Of a stretch of DNA of 64,000 nucleotides, positions 52,671-61,633 are shown piece after piece. The number at the start of each line of letters is the position of its first letter. The stretch's first letter is position 1. Below the pieces are notes generated by a model. It did not search any database. It worked only from the letters and a program-made list of their open reading frames with translations, and had not been told where the DNA came from. Origin of the DNA: Pedobacter sp. ok626 (GTDB lineage: Bacteria; Bacteroidota; Bacteroidia; Sphingobacteriales; Sphingobacteriaceae); NCBI RefSeq assembly GCF_900100435.1, contig NZ_FNEX01000019.1, positions 62,001 to 126,000 on the forward strand, given 5' to 3'. A program made the position numbers and the translations under genes.

Positions 52671-54269
52671 ATGAAATATCATAAAATAATAATATTCGCA
52701 CTAGTTTTGCTTGGCACAACCAGCTGCAAGAAATGGTTAGATGTAAACTCGGATCCGGCTACGCCACAGAAAGCTAAAGCTGAATATCTGCTTTCGCCCA
52801 TTATCTATCAAATGGCTAACAATACGGCGACTGATAACAGGATTATTTTTAAGTATACTCAAGATATGTTTGGTCAGGATATTACATCTTTTACTACCGC
52901 GTGGGAAAAACATGGTTATCAAACAAACAGCGATATAGGCGGTTCGATGTGGAGGATGGTGTACCTGAATTTTGGGCCAAATTTAGAAGATATGATCAAA
53001 GATGCTGAAGCTACAAATAAGTGGACTTATGCTGGTATTGGTTATGCGATAAAAGCATGGGGTTTTCAGTTGTTAACAGATGCTCATGGACCCGTGATTT
53101 TGGATGAAGCTTTTAGGGAGCAGCTTCAATTTAAGTACCAGGATCAGCCGGAAGTTTATGCACGTGTTAGGGAATGGAGCCAAAAAGCTTTGGAGTGTTT
53201 TACCAAAACAGATGAAGTTGGAGTGTCAGTCCTATTGGCGGGTGTATCTGGAGATCAGATGTACAAAGGGGATAGAGTTAAGTGGCGTAAATTTATATAT
53301 GGTTTACTTGCCCAGCAATATAGTCATCTGGTTAACAAAGTGGAATTTAGGACTCAATATGCAGATAGTGTGGTTAAATATGTTGATTTGTCTTTTTCGG
53401 CAGCGACCGATGATGCTACAATTAATTTTGCAGGCGCAACAGGTGCAGACTCTAATCCTTTTAGTCAGAATTTTGGTATGTATACAGTTACGGCGACTAC
53501 GGCACCGACTTATGGTCGAGTTAGTCAAAACATAGTTAGCCTCCTTACCGGTGGGATTAGGGGGACTGCTGCGATTGATCCAAAAACATCGACTGATCCG
53601 AGGCTTACAAGGATGATTAACCCGGTTCCATCCACAGGAGTTTATAGAGGAGCTTTCCCTTTCAATGGAACAGCTACTACCCCTCATATTTTAGGGGCTT
53701 TAAGTGGTACGGTTTTAGCGCCTTTTCCTGGAAAATATCTCTATGCAAATGCGGCGAGATATCCCATTATGAGCTATGCTCAACTTCAGTTTGCAAAAGC
53801 AGAGGCTTTATGGTGGAAGGGGAATGCAAATGGGGCTTTTACTGCATATGTGAATGGCATAAAGGGGCATATGGATTTTATTAATCTCTATGGTAGAAAT
53901 GGAAATCCGGCTGCGCCAGTGATTACTCAGGTGGAGATTGATGATTACTTGAAGACGACCGAGGTGGCTCAAAATTCAGCAAGTCTGACCATATCGGATA
54001 TTATGCAGCAGAAGTATATAGCACAATGGGGATGGGCCGGCATGGAGCAGTGGAGTGATTTAAGGAAATATCGTTATAGTTCATCGGTTTATAGAACATA
54101 TAAGCAACTTGAAACGGGTGATTTTTACGATAGGAACCTTGGTAGATATGCTTACCGATTAAGGCCTAGGTATGCCTCAGAGTATATCTGGAATAGAGAC
54201 GAACTGGAGAAGTGGGGTGGATTGTACGGTAATTATCATACGTTTGAAACCTGGTCTAATCTTCCTTAA
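52671..54269 (+). CDS. SusD/RagB-family lipoprotein (second pair)
   Basis: A 532-aa lipoprotein with lipobox LLGTTSC followed by KKWLDVNSDPATPQ, the typical N-terminus of the SusD-like_2 group. Later segments KAWGFQLLTDAHGPVILDEAF and MQQKYIAQWGWAGMEQWSDLRKYRY also fit. It should cap the SusC of the same operon and bind the oligosaccharide or other ligand at the cell surface. The DUF4397 lipoprotein gene follows by 18 bases. Confidence 0.9.
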   Translation: MKYHKIIIFALVLLGTTSCKKWLDVNSDPATPQKAKAEYLLSPIIYQMANNTATDNRIIFKYTQDMFGQDITSFTTAWEKHGYQTNSDIGGSMWRMVYLNFGPNLEDMIKDAEATNKWTYAGIGYAIKAWGFQLLTDAHGPVILDEAFREQLQFKYQDQPEVYARVREWSQKALECFTKTDEVGVSVLLAGVSGDQMYKGDRVKWRKFIYGLLAQQYSHLVNKVEFRTQYADSVVKYVDLSFSAATDDATINFAGATGADSNPFSQNFGMYTVTATTAPTYGRVSQNIVSLLTGGIRGTAAIDPKTSTDPRLTRMINPVPSTGVYRGAFPFNGTATTPHILGALSGTVLAPFPGKYLYANAARYPIMSYAQLQFAKAEALWWKGNANGAFTAYVNGIKGHMDFINLYGRNGNPAAPVITQVEIDDYLKTTEVAQNSASLTISDIMQQKYIAQWGWAGMEQWSDLRKYRYSSSVYRTYKQLETGDFYDRNLGRYAYRLRPRYASEYIWNRDELEKWGGLYGNYHTFETWSNLP

Positions 54270-54287
54270 AACTTAAATATAGATATT

Positions 54288-55055
54288 ATGAAATCGATCA
54301 TACAAATATTTACAACAATACTTTTAACAGTGGTTATATGTTCATCTTGTACGAAAAATGAAATCCATTATGGCGAGTTTGAAAAAGTAACACCCGATCA
54401 GGTGATGTTAAAAGTGAATTATAATATTGCTTATGCTGCAAATCCATTTGTTCAGATTAAAATTAATGGAGCCCGTGTAAGTGCGCTTATTCAAACGCGT
54501 TACCCTTATCCTGGAGGGGGCTATGGTACGCTAGGAGATTCAAGGCCAGATTATTTAGTGACAAAGCCCGGAAATCAAGAGGTTTCTATATCGATTCCTA
54601 AAAAGGGAACTAATATAGATTCTGTACTGTTATATAAAACCTCAATAGCTGTGGAGGCTGGTAAAGCGTATACATTGCATCTAACAGATACGGCAGCAAC
54701 TACAAGTAGTTTGCTGGCCTTAGATGATTTTACGCTTCCCGATTCGGGTGCTGTACGATATAAGTTTGTAAACCTGATGCCTAATGTGCCTTCAGTTGAT
54801 TTGTATTATGGTACTACGTTAATGGCTTCGGGTATTGGTTATTTAAAAGAAAGCGATTATTTTACTATGAAAATCCCAGCAGGTACTGTTCTTGCCTGGA
54901 CGGTTAGGACTGCGGGAGGTACAACGGCTTTGGCTACTTATAGTAGTGTAAGCACTGTGTTGAACAGAAGAATCTATACTATTTTTGCTACGGGGTATAC
55001 CGGGCGAACGGATAATGTTCGAAAGCCGTATTTGGCTTTCTTCCTGACGAGATAA
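54288..55055 (+). CDS. DUF4397-domain lipoprotein
   Basis: A 255-aa lipoprotein with lipobox VVICSSC followed by TKNEIHYG. Most of the mature part matches the DUF4397 beta-sandwich pattern: VRYKFVNLMPNVPSVDLYYGTTLMASGIGYLKESDYF and YTIFATGYTG. It occupies the SusE/F-like position as the third gene of the operon, so it is probably an accessory surface ligand-binding protein. It ends at a strong terminator. Confidence 0.8.
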   Translation: MKSIIQIFTTILLTVVICSSCTKNEIHYGEFEKVTPDQVMLKVNYNIAYAANPFVQIKINGARVSALIQTRYPYPGGGYGTLGDSRPDYLVTKPGNQEVSISIPKKGTNIDSVLLYKTSIAVEAGKAYTLHLTDTAATTSSLLALDDFTLPDSGAVRYKFVNLMPNVPSVDLYYGTTLMASGIGYLKESDYFTMKIPAGTVLAWTVRTAGGTTALATYSSVSTVLNRRIYTIFATGYTGRTDNVRKPYLAFFLTR

Positions 55056-55077
55056 TTATTTTGTAAGTGTTCAACTC

Positions 55078-55108
55078 GCCTGTCTGAAATTCTCAGACAG
55101 GCTTTTTT
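55078..55108 (+). terminator. Terminator after the second Sus operon
   Basis: GCCTGTCTGA (55078-55087) and TCAGACAGGC (55093-55102) form a perfect 10-bp stem with a 5-base loop followed by TTTTTT. It lies between the DUF4397 gene and the convergent second deoR-like gene. Confidence 0.87.
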
Positions 55109-55144
55109 GTAATTAGAATTTTTCGCGAGGTGTAAATGTAATTG

Positions 55145-55894
55145 CTAAAGAATTTGTAAGGTTTTTACAGCTTTGTAAGCATTCAATTCTGGTGCCTGAG
55201 GATTAAGCTCGGTAATTAAATAATCTATATTTTCTAAAGGGGCCACTTTTAGTCTCAGAGAGGTGTCAAGTTTTTCTGATATACAAAGGATGACGGATTT
55301 TTTTGAGGCGCTGAGCATTGCTTTTTTTAGCTGATTGATTTCCCAGTCTGTGTCGGTTAGTCCGTCATGTGGATGGATCGCGCTGGTTCCAAGTAGGCAA
55401 AGGTCGGCATTGATCTCCGATAGTTGAGTGATGACGTGTCCTCCGTAAGTTATCTGTGAGTTTTTGGAAAATAGACCGCCAATCAGAATGACTTCTACTT
55501 TGGCATATTTGGCAAGCTCAATAGCTACAAGAGGACTAATTGTAAAAAAAGTAGCGTTTAAATTTTCTGGTAACTGCTTGGCTAGCTCAATAATTGAGGT
55601 TCCTCCTCCTGTTAAAATAACCATCCCGTCTTTGATTAAGGAAATAGTCTTTTTAGCGATGCTGATTTTAGCGTCCTTGGCGTATACTTCGCTGTCGTCG
55701 AAGGAAGATTGGTATGACTTTGATAGTGCTCCTCCATGTACTTTGGATAGCTGACCTTTTTCGGCTAATTCCTGGAGATCACGACGAATTGTGTCTTCTG
55801 ATACATTTAGTAAATGGACAAGATCGGACGTAAGTACACGGTTATGCAAGTTGATTTGGCGCATTACAAAGTCGTGCCTTTCTTTTTTAAGCAT
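55145..55894 (-). CDS. DeoR-family transcriptional regulator (copy 2)
   Basis: A 249-aa DeoR-type repressor nearly identical to the one at 48548-49294; I count about 25 substitutions plus one extra Ala near the C-terminus. The helix-turn-helix differs at only three positions (N22T, Q27H and N46K), so the two probably recognise very similar DNA. Most other changes are in the sensor domain (for example F/L, G/E, N/T), which could shift ligand preference. It is divergent from the third SusC gene. Sequence just before the start codon (after GCATATTGAA) is also conserved between copies, showing that the duplication included some upstream DNA. Confidence 0.92.
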   Translation of the reverse strand: MLKKERHDFVMRQINLHNRVLTSDLVHLLNVSEDTIRRDLQELAEKGQLSKVHGGALSKSYQSSFDDSEVYAKDAKISIAKKTISLIKDGMVILTGGGTSIIELAKQLPENLNATFFTISPLVAIELAKYAKVEVILIGGLFSKNSQITYGGHVITQLSEINADLCLLGTSAIHPHDGLTDTDWEINQLKKAMLSASKKSVILCISEKLDTSLRLKVAPLENIDYLITELNPQAPELNAYKAVKTLQIL

Positions 55895-56241
55895 ATTGAA
55901 AATTTTAGCTAATGTAAATAAAAAATCAAGAAAACGGATTGTGGGCTAAGAGGCTGCTGCTTAGTGTTCTGTTGGTGTTTTGATAAAAAGAAAGCTAGCT
56001 TCTTTTTTGTTTGATTTATGTTCTTTAGCAGGATTTAATGCGGCTCTGCTCTGCGCCTTTATGCGGGTTAATGCAACATCTTTTTTACAAAAATGGATAA
56101 AATCTTTATTATTTGCGGGAAAAAGCTGAAATATATTATTCATATTTACTGACGCTTAGGTTTTTGCGGTAATTTGCGTGTTTGTGTGTGCTGCTTAAAT
56201 TCTAAACAGAAAGAACTTGAATTATTAACCAAATAAGCTTT
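55895..56241. other. 347-base divergent regulatory spacer
   Basis: The stretch between the second deoR-like gene and the third susC gene has no convincing gene. A 60-codon minus-strand frame at 55961-56143 is low-complexity and lacks family resemblance. The spacer holds candidate operator elements (listed separately) and AT-rich sequence before the susC start. Confidence 0.6.
56035..56186. promoter_or_regulatory. Candidate DeoR operator region 2 (repeated ATGCG elements)
   Basis: TTTAATGCGGC near 56035, TATGCGGGTTAATGC at 56060-56074 and TGCGTGTTTGTG at 56175-56186. The last two are exact matches to elements in the first deoR/susC spacer, although the surrounding sequence has diverged, which argues for retained function. 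Confidence 0.5.
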
Positions 56242-59200
56242 ATGAAAAGAAAAATACTCATGCTATTCTTGAGTACGTTTTTGCTGGTTGCGCATACCAT
56301 TGCACAGCAAATAACGGTTACAGGTAAGGTAACATCTGCTGATGATAAGTTAGGTGTCCCGGGTGCCTCGGTCAAGATTAAAGGTACATCATCTGGGGTG
56401 CAAACAAATCTGGATGGTGCCTATTCTATTAAAGTTGCGAAAGGTGAGGTATTGGTGTTCTCTTACATCGGTTTCGTAACTCAGGAAAAAACAGTCGGCA
56501 GTGCAGCTGTAATTGATGCTGTACTTGCAACAGATTCAAAAGGACTAAGTGAGGTTGTTGTTACGGCTCTTGGTATTAAGAGAGACAAGCGTACACTTAC
56601 GTATTCTGTGCAGACTGTAAAAGGGGATGACTTGCGAGATGCTAACCAGTCGAATATTATTAACGGTTTACAGGGACAGATCGCAGGTGCACAGATTACT
56701 TCTTCTGGTGGGTCTCCTGGTTTACCCTCTGAAATTATTCTAAGAGGAGTTTCCTCTTTAACGGGTGACAATCAGCCGTTGATGATTGTGGACGGTATAA
56801 GGGTAAGTAATGCCTCGTCAGATGGTACCATTAATAGACTTGCAGATTTTAATCCTGCTGATATCGAGAGTATTTCGGTGTTGAAAGGAGCTGCTGCTGC
56901 TGCGCTGTATGGTATTGATGCTGCTTCTGGTGCAATTATTATTACCACTAAAAAAGGAAAAGAAGGGAAGATGCAGTCTAACCTTTCTTATAAGTCATTT
57001 ATAGAGACTGTGGGTCGTACGCCTGAGCAACAGAAGATATATACTTCTGGTACAGGAAGTGGGTTTGATGAAAGTTCAATCTCATCATGGGGAAGAAAAT
57101 ATCGGAGCGATGAGTTAATTTATAATAATATTGACAGATTCTTTAAAACTGGTGTAGTTCATGATGTTAATTTCAATGCGACGGGAGGAGCGGAGAAATT
57201 CAATTACTACATGTCTGGTAATTACAATAATGGGTCCTCTATTATTCCTAACACTGAAACAGATAAGTTTTCGATGTTGATAAAAGGATCAGCTCAATTG
57301 GCTAAAAACCTTGAGTTAAATGCATCCGCTAACTATATTAAAAATAATATCAAAGAAGGAATTGTTGGAGGGAGCTCTGGTGGTTATGCCAATGGTATTT
57401 ATATGTACCCACTTCGTTATGACATCAACAGGTATCAATATGAAAATGGAAATCCTTACTATGAATACTATGAAAATAGTGGCTCTGAAGAAACGGCTAG
57501 GATTTCGCCAATGTGGGGGGTAATGAGAAATCCTAGAAATACAGGGACTCAACGTATTGTTGTTAATGGTGAACTTGCTTATAAAGCCAATGACTGGATC
57601 AATTTGTCATTCAGATCAGGACAAGATTATTACAATCAGGAGTTTTCAAATATTACTGTTCCAGGTACACCTGGGAGTTATATGAAAGATGGTCGTTTAT
57701 ATCAAACCAAAGGAAATTATAAATATCAAACAAATATCTTTAACAGTACTTTTGATAGAAATATCATTAAAGACTTAAGAGCTACTTTAATTTTAGGTGC
57801 AAGCTCAGAGTATTTTGAAGCAAGTACAAATTCTTTTACAGGGACAGGTTTTATTGTGCCTGATATCTATAGTGTAAATAATATTCCAGCTACTAACTTA
57901 ATAACGGCTGAAGGCCTCAGAAAGAGACAACGATATGCTGTATATGGTGACTTTAAGTTAGATTATAAGAATATGCTGAGTTTTGGAATAACAGGTCGTA
58001 ATGACTGGTCGTCTACATTGCCGATAAATGCCAGATCATTTTATTCGCCTTCATTCTCGGGTAGTTTTACTTTTTCTGAACTGTTTGAAAATAAAGACAG
58101 TTGGTTTGGTAAGCTGAGAGCCAGCTATGCTAAAGTTGGTAAGGATGCGCCAATTTATGCTACTTATACAACCTTATCCCCATATTATGGCATTGGTGGG
58201 GGGTATCAGAATAACCCTACTATTGGTGGTAACACAAACCTGGTGGCTGAGACAACCAGAGAAAAGGAATTTGGTGTTGAATTTAGGTTGTTTAAAAGTC
58301 GTTTAAATATAGAGGCTGCATATTATGATAAGGAGAGTCATGATCAGATCGTAACGGCGAGGGTTCCGCTTCCAACTGGATTTGTTAACCAGACTTTTAA
58401 TGCAGGTAAACTAAGAAACAGAGGTTTCGAATTATCCTTAACTGGAATTCCAGTGAAAACTAAAGACTTTACTTGGTCCGCAACATTAAACACCTGGATC
58501 AATAGATCTAAAATGCTGGAATTCCCTGGGCAGATTGAAGTGTTCCCTTATACTTTTGGAAATCCTTACAATGCTGCAAAAGCCGCATCTATGCTAAATA
58601 TGCCAGTATTGGGCATTGTAGGAACTGATTATTTGAAGAATGATGATGGTTATACTGTGATTGGTGGTGATGGATATCCGGTAATTAATAGTGCAAATTC
58701 AGCACAGTATATAGGTAATCGTGAGCCTAAGCTAAATTTTGGCTTCCTAAATAGATTTAATTATAAGGATTTCTCCCTTTCGTTTTTATGGGATTTCCGT
58801 TTCGGGGGAGACGTGTATAATGCTACACGTTTAGGAATGACTTCGAGAGGTATTTCTAAGGAGGTTGGTGATTGGAGGGACCAATCCTTTACTTTTAATG
58901 GAGTGGTTTTACAGGATGATGGTTCTTATGTTAAAAACACCAAACAGGTTTCGCTTGATTACAAGTACTTCGTTGAAAATTATGCTGTTACAGGGACTAA
59001 TTTTATCGAAACTGTTAATTGGGCGAGAGTAAGATACATCACTTTGGCTTATTCGCTTCCAAAAAAATATACAGATAGGTTAAAACTAGCTAGGGTGGGA
59101 ATTGAACTATCTGCACAGAACCCTATTCTGATTACAAACTATTCAGGTGGTGATCCTGAAGTAAATAGTGCTGGACCAAATGCAGGCGGTGGCGGAGGTA

Positions 59201-59274
59201 GTACTATGGGGGTAGATTATGGTGCTATACCGCTATCAAGATCTTATTCAATAGGTATATCCGTTGGGTTTTAA
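56242..59274 (+). CDS. SusC/RagA-family TonB-linked outer membrane protein (third pair)
   Basis: A 1010-aa SusC-type transporter: signal peptide ending VAHTIAQQ, regulatory-like domain (TGKVTSADDKLGVPGASVKI), plug (SEVVVTALGIKRD, PLMIVDGIRVSNAS, FNPADIESISVLKGAAAAALYG) and barrel ending ISVGF. The regulatory-like domain resembles that of the second SusC more than the first, in line with the shared regulators. It opens a unit encoding SusD, two lipoproteins and a GH18 glycosidase. Confidence 0.94.
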   Translation: MKRKILMLFLSTFLLVAHTIAQQITVTGKVTSADDKLGVPGASVKIKGTSSGVQTNLDGAYSIKVAKGEVLVFSYIGFVTQEKTVGSAAVIDAVLATDSKGLSEVVVTALGIKRDKRTLTYSVQTVKGDDLRDANQSNIINGLQGQIAGAQITSSGGSPGLPSEIILRGVSSLTGDNQPLMIVDGIRVSNASSDGTINRLADFNPADIESISVLKGAAAAALYGIDAASGAIIITTKKGKEGKMQSNLSYKSFIETVGRTPEQQKIYTSGTGSGFDESSISSWGRKYRSDELIYNNIDRFFKTGVVHDVNFNATGGAEKFNYYMSGNYNNGSSIIPNTETDKFSMLIKGSAQLAKNLELNASANYIKNNIKEGIVGGSSGGYANGIYMYPLRYDINRYQYENGNPYYEYYENSGSEETARISPMWGVMRNPRNTGTQRIVVNGELAYKANDWINLSFRSGQDYYNQEFSNITVPGTPGSYMKDGRLYQTKGNYKYQTNIFNSTFDRNIIKDLRATLILGASSEYFEASTNSFTGTGFIVPDIYSVNNIPATNLITAEGLRKRQRYAVYGDFKLDYKNMLSFGITGRNDWSSTLPINARSFYSPSFSGSFTFSELFENKDSWFGKLRASYAKVGKDAPIYATYTTLSPYYGIGGGYQNNPTIGGNTNLVAETTREKEFGVEFRLFKSRLNIEAAYYDKESHDQIVTARVPLPTGFVNQTFNAGKLRNRGFELSLTGIPVKTKDFTWSATLNTWINRSKMLEFPGQIEVFPYTFGNPYNAAKAASMLNMPVLGIVGTDYLKNDDGYTVIGGDGYPVINSANSAQYIGNREPKLNFGFLNRFNYKDFSLSFLWDFRFGGDVYNATRLGMTSRGISKEVGDWRDQSFTFNGVVLQDDGSYVKNTKQVSLDYKYFVENYAVTGTNFIETVNWARVRYITLAYSLPKKYTDRLKLARVGIELSAQNPILITNYSGGDPEVNSAGPNAGGGGGSTMGVDYGAIPLSRSYSIGISVGF

Positions 59275-59291
59275 TATTATCAGTTAAGATT

Positions 59292-60833
59292 ATGAAAAAT
59301 ATATTTAAATTAATACCAGTGCTGCTTATCGTCATTTTGACATCCTGCAGTAAAAATCTGGACATCAATATAGATCCGAAGCAGCCGGTAACTACTGCGC
59401 CAAATTTGAGATTGCCTGCGATATTAGGGAACATGGCTTATCATTTGTATTCCCATGCTAGGTTTTCTTCGTATCATTCCTTTTATATAACCAGTCGATA
59501 TAACACAAGTAAGGTTGAGGCATTGTGGAATTATAATGATGTAACTCGTTTGGGTGCTTGGCGTTGGCATTATTTTGACGTAGGTAGTAATTGTTTGGGT
59601 ATGATTGAACGTGCTGAGGTGGATGGAACGTATAATTACAGAGGTGTAGGTAAAATTATGCTTGCCTTTTCTTATTTAACAGCAACTGATTCTTTTGGTG
59701 ATATGCCTTATAAAGAAGCGTATAAAGGTATTTATTACCCTAAATACGATACTCAAGAAGTTGTATATGCTGAAATAGCTAAGTTACTTAACGATGGAAT
59801 TGCTGATTTGAATAAGTCAAATGCATCAGATCCTACAATGAATGGAACTGCAGATTTGATTTATCAGGGAGATTTGAATAAATGGAAAGCTTTTGCTGAA
59901 GCCGTGAAAGCCCGGTTATTGTTGCATACTGCAAATTTTCAGAATGGGTATGATGCAGTGCTTTCGGCAGTAAATACATCTTTAAGTGGGTTTTCGGATG
60001 CGGTTTTTAAGTATCCGACCACACCTACAAAGGATTGGGAGCGGAACATGTGGGGGGCTTCTATTGCCAGGCCGGAATGGAATTTTGCTGAGATTGTAAA
60101 TATGTTGAACAATTCTGTTAGTACAGATCTGTTTATGAGTTATATGACGGTAGGAGAGCCTGGTTTGAAGTTTGATCCAAGGCTATTTAAGTTAACAACA
60201 CCAGGTGTGAAAAATACTTATTATGGTGCGAAAGCGTCAGAAGGATTAGTCGTGCCTAATTGGCCTGTACCAATACCTCCAGCAGACCCGGTACCTCCTG
60301 TTATGGATGATTTTGCTAATTTATACAATGGACATTGGACTGCTGATAACTCACCATTCCCATACATCTTAAAAGAAGAGTTGTATTTTATTAAAGCGGA
60401 GGCCGCATTTTATAAAGCCGATCATGCCACTGCTTTTGATGCTTATAAAGAAGGTATAAAACTGAATATGCAAAGGTTAGGTGTAGCAGAGTCGGAGATT
60501 ACGGCTTACTTGGCTTCTTCAAAGATAAAACAAGATGCGGCATCGCTTGAGATTAGTGATATTATGGTTCAGAAATACATTGCATTGTACCTACAAGCTG
60601 AAACATGGGTAGATCTTAGAAGATATGGTTATAACGCTAAAGCTTACCCAGGTATATATTATCCTGCTAAAGCTTCAAGTGAATGGGCTGGTAAATGGAT
60701 ACAAAGATTGCCGTATGACAATCAAACAGAATACATTTACAATCCTCAAGAAATGGCAAGGCTAGGCGCTACAGCTAGAAACTGGGTATTTACGCCTGTT
60801 TGGTGGGCAGATAAATCTACACTTAAAAATTAA
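59292..60833 (+). CDS. SusD/RagB-family lipoprotein (third pair)
   Basis: A 513-aa lipoprotein with lipobox VILTSC followed by SKNLDINIDPKQPVTTAP. RLGAWRWHYFDVGSNCLGMIERAEV, TATDSFGDMPYKEAYKG and IMVQKYIALYLQAETWVDLRRYGY are typical of SusD-like_2 proteins. It should form the lid of the third SusC. The next gene begins 5 bases downstream. Confidence 0.9.
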   Translation: MKNIFKLIPVLLIVILTSCSKNLDINIDPKQPVTTAPNLRLPAILGNMAYHLYSHARFSSYHSFYITSRYNTSKVEALWNYNDVTRLGAWRWHYFDVGSNCLGMIERAEVDGTYNYRGVGKIMLAFSYLTATDSFGDMPYKEAYKGIYYPKYDTQEVVYAEIAKLLNDGIADLNKSNASDPTMNGTADLIYQGDLNKWKAFAEAVKARLLLHTANFQNGYDAVLSAVNTSLSGFSDAVFKYPTTPTKDWERNMWGASIARPEWNFAEIVNMLNNSVSTDLFMSYMTVGEPGLKFDPRLFKLTTPGVKNTYYGAKASEGLVVPNWPVPIPPADPVPPVMDDFANLYNGHWTADNSPFPYILKEELYFIKAEAAFYKADHATAFDAYKEGIKLNMQRLGVAESEITAYLASSKIKQDAASLEISDIMVQKYIALYLQAETWVDLRRYGYNAKAYPGIYYPAKASSEWAGKWIQRLPYDNQTEYIYNPQEMARLGATARNWVFTPVWWADKSTLKN

Positions 60834-60838
60834 CGGCT

Positions 60839-61624
60839 ATGAAAAGATATATAATGTTCTTGATGGCGGGATTATCGCTATTTTCGGTCTCCTGCAAGAA
60901 GAATAGTTCAATGGATTTACTTGGGAAACAAAGTGGAGGTTATAATCCACAGTTAAGCGTTTCCTTAAGTAACAAAACACCTTTGGTTGGTGAGGTAACA
61001 GTAGTTACTGCAACGACTTCCCAACGAAAAGACAAGATTGCTAAAGTAGAATTTTCTCATACGCTGTCAGAGCGTTTTGGTGTGGAGTTATCTTTGGCGA
61101 ATACAGTGATCAAAACGTGGGATGCTGAAAAACCCATTATGGTAGTAAGAGATACCATGGTAAGAGATGTAGTTTGGAAAACGATAAGTAGTACAAATAA
61201 TGAGTTGGATAATTATTTTGTTACGCTTTCGAACAACTATGTTGTGCCTGTTGCATACGATCGCTTCATTCAAACGGATGGCAAATATAAATTTAGTGGA
61301 CCCGAATTATTGCGCCAGCTTCCTAGTGAAGCATTTGAGATTGTTAAGAGTCAGCTAACCTTTGTAATCGGGGTTGCAGATTATTTGAAATTATTTCCTA
61401 CTGCACCTGATGCTAATTTTGTAATTACGGGCGGGGTAAAAACAGCAGTTTCCGCTATTGGTAAAACTTATCTTAGAGATAACTTGACTCGAGAACTATT
61501 AATTAGCAATGGCTTAAAGGAAATTAAGAAGCATGGAGCCCTAACTGCATTGATAATAGTTAAGGTAACTACCGTAGACGCTGCCCAAACCACTATAAGT
61601 AACAGCATTGAATCCATTTACTAA
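60839..61624 (+). CDS. Surface lipoprotein of unknown family in the SusE position
   Basis: A 261-aa lipoprotein with lipobox LFSVSC followed by KKNSSMD. An early beta-rich segment reads LSVSLSNKTPLVGEVTVVTATTS; the C-terminal half is helical (LREIK-type, NGLKEIKKHGALTALIIVKV). I do not recognise a domain. Its place between susD and the PKD-propeller gene, with 5- and 9-base gaps, suggests an accessory glycan-binding lipoprotein of the same complex. Confidence 0.65.
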   Translation: MKRYIMFLMAGLSLFSVSCKKNSSMDLLGKQSGGYNPQLSVSLSNKTPLVGEVTVVTATTSQRKDKIAKVEFSHTLSERFGVELSLANTVIKTWDAEKPIMVVRDTMVRDVVWKTISSTNNELDNYFVTLSNNYVVPVAYDRFIQTDGKYKFSGPELLRQLPSEAFEIVKSQLTFVIGVADYLKLFPTAPDANFVITGGVKTAVSAIGKTYLRDNLTRELLISNGLKEIKKHGALTALIIVKVTTVDAAQTTISNSIESIY

Positions 61625-61633
61625 GTTTTAGTC

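Noticed and set aside
53104..53535. A 143-codon plus-strand frame inside the second susD gene.
   Set aside because: Out-of-frame shadow of a clear SusD-like lipoprotein; no start context or recognisable domain.
55961..56143. A 60-codon minus-strand frame in the deoR/susC spacer.
   Set aside because: Low-complexity sequence without family resemblance; the spacer is better explained as regulatory DNA.
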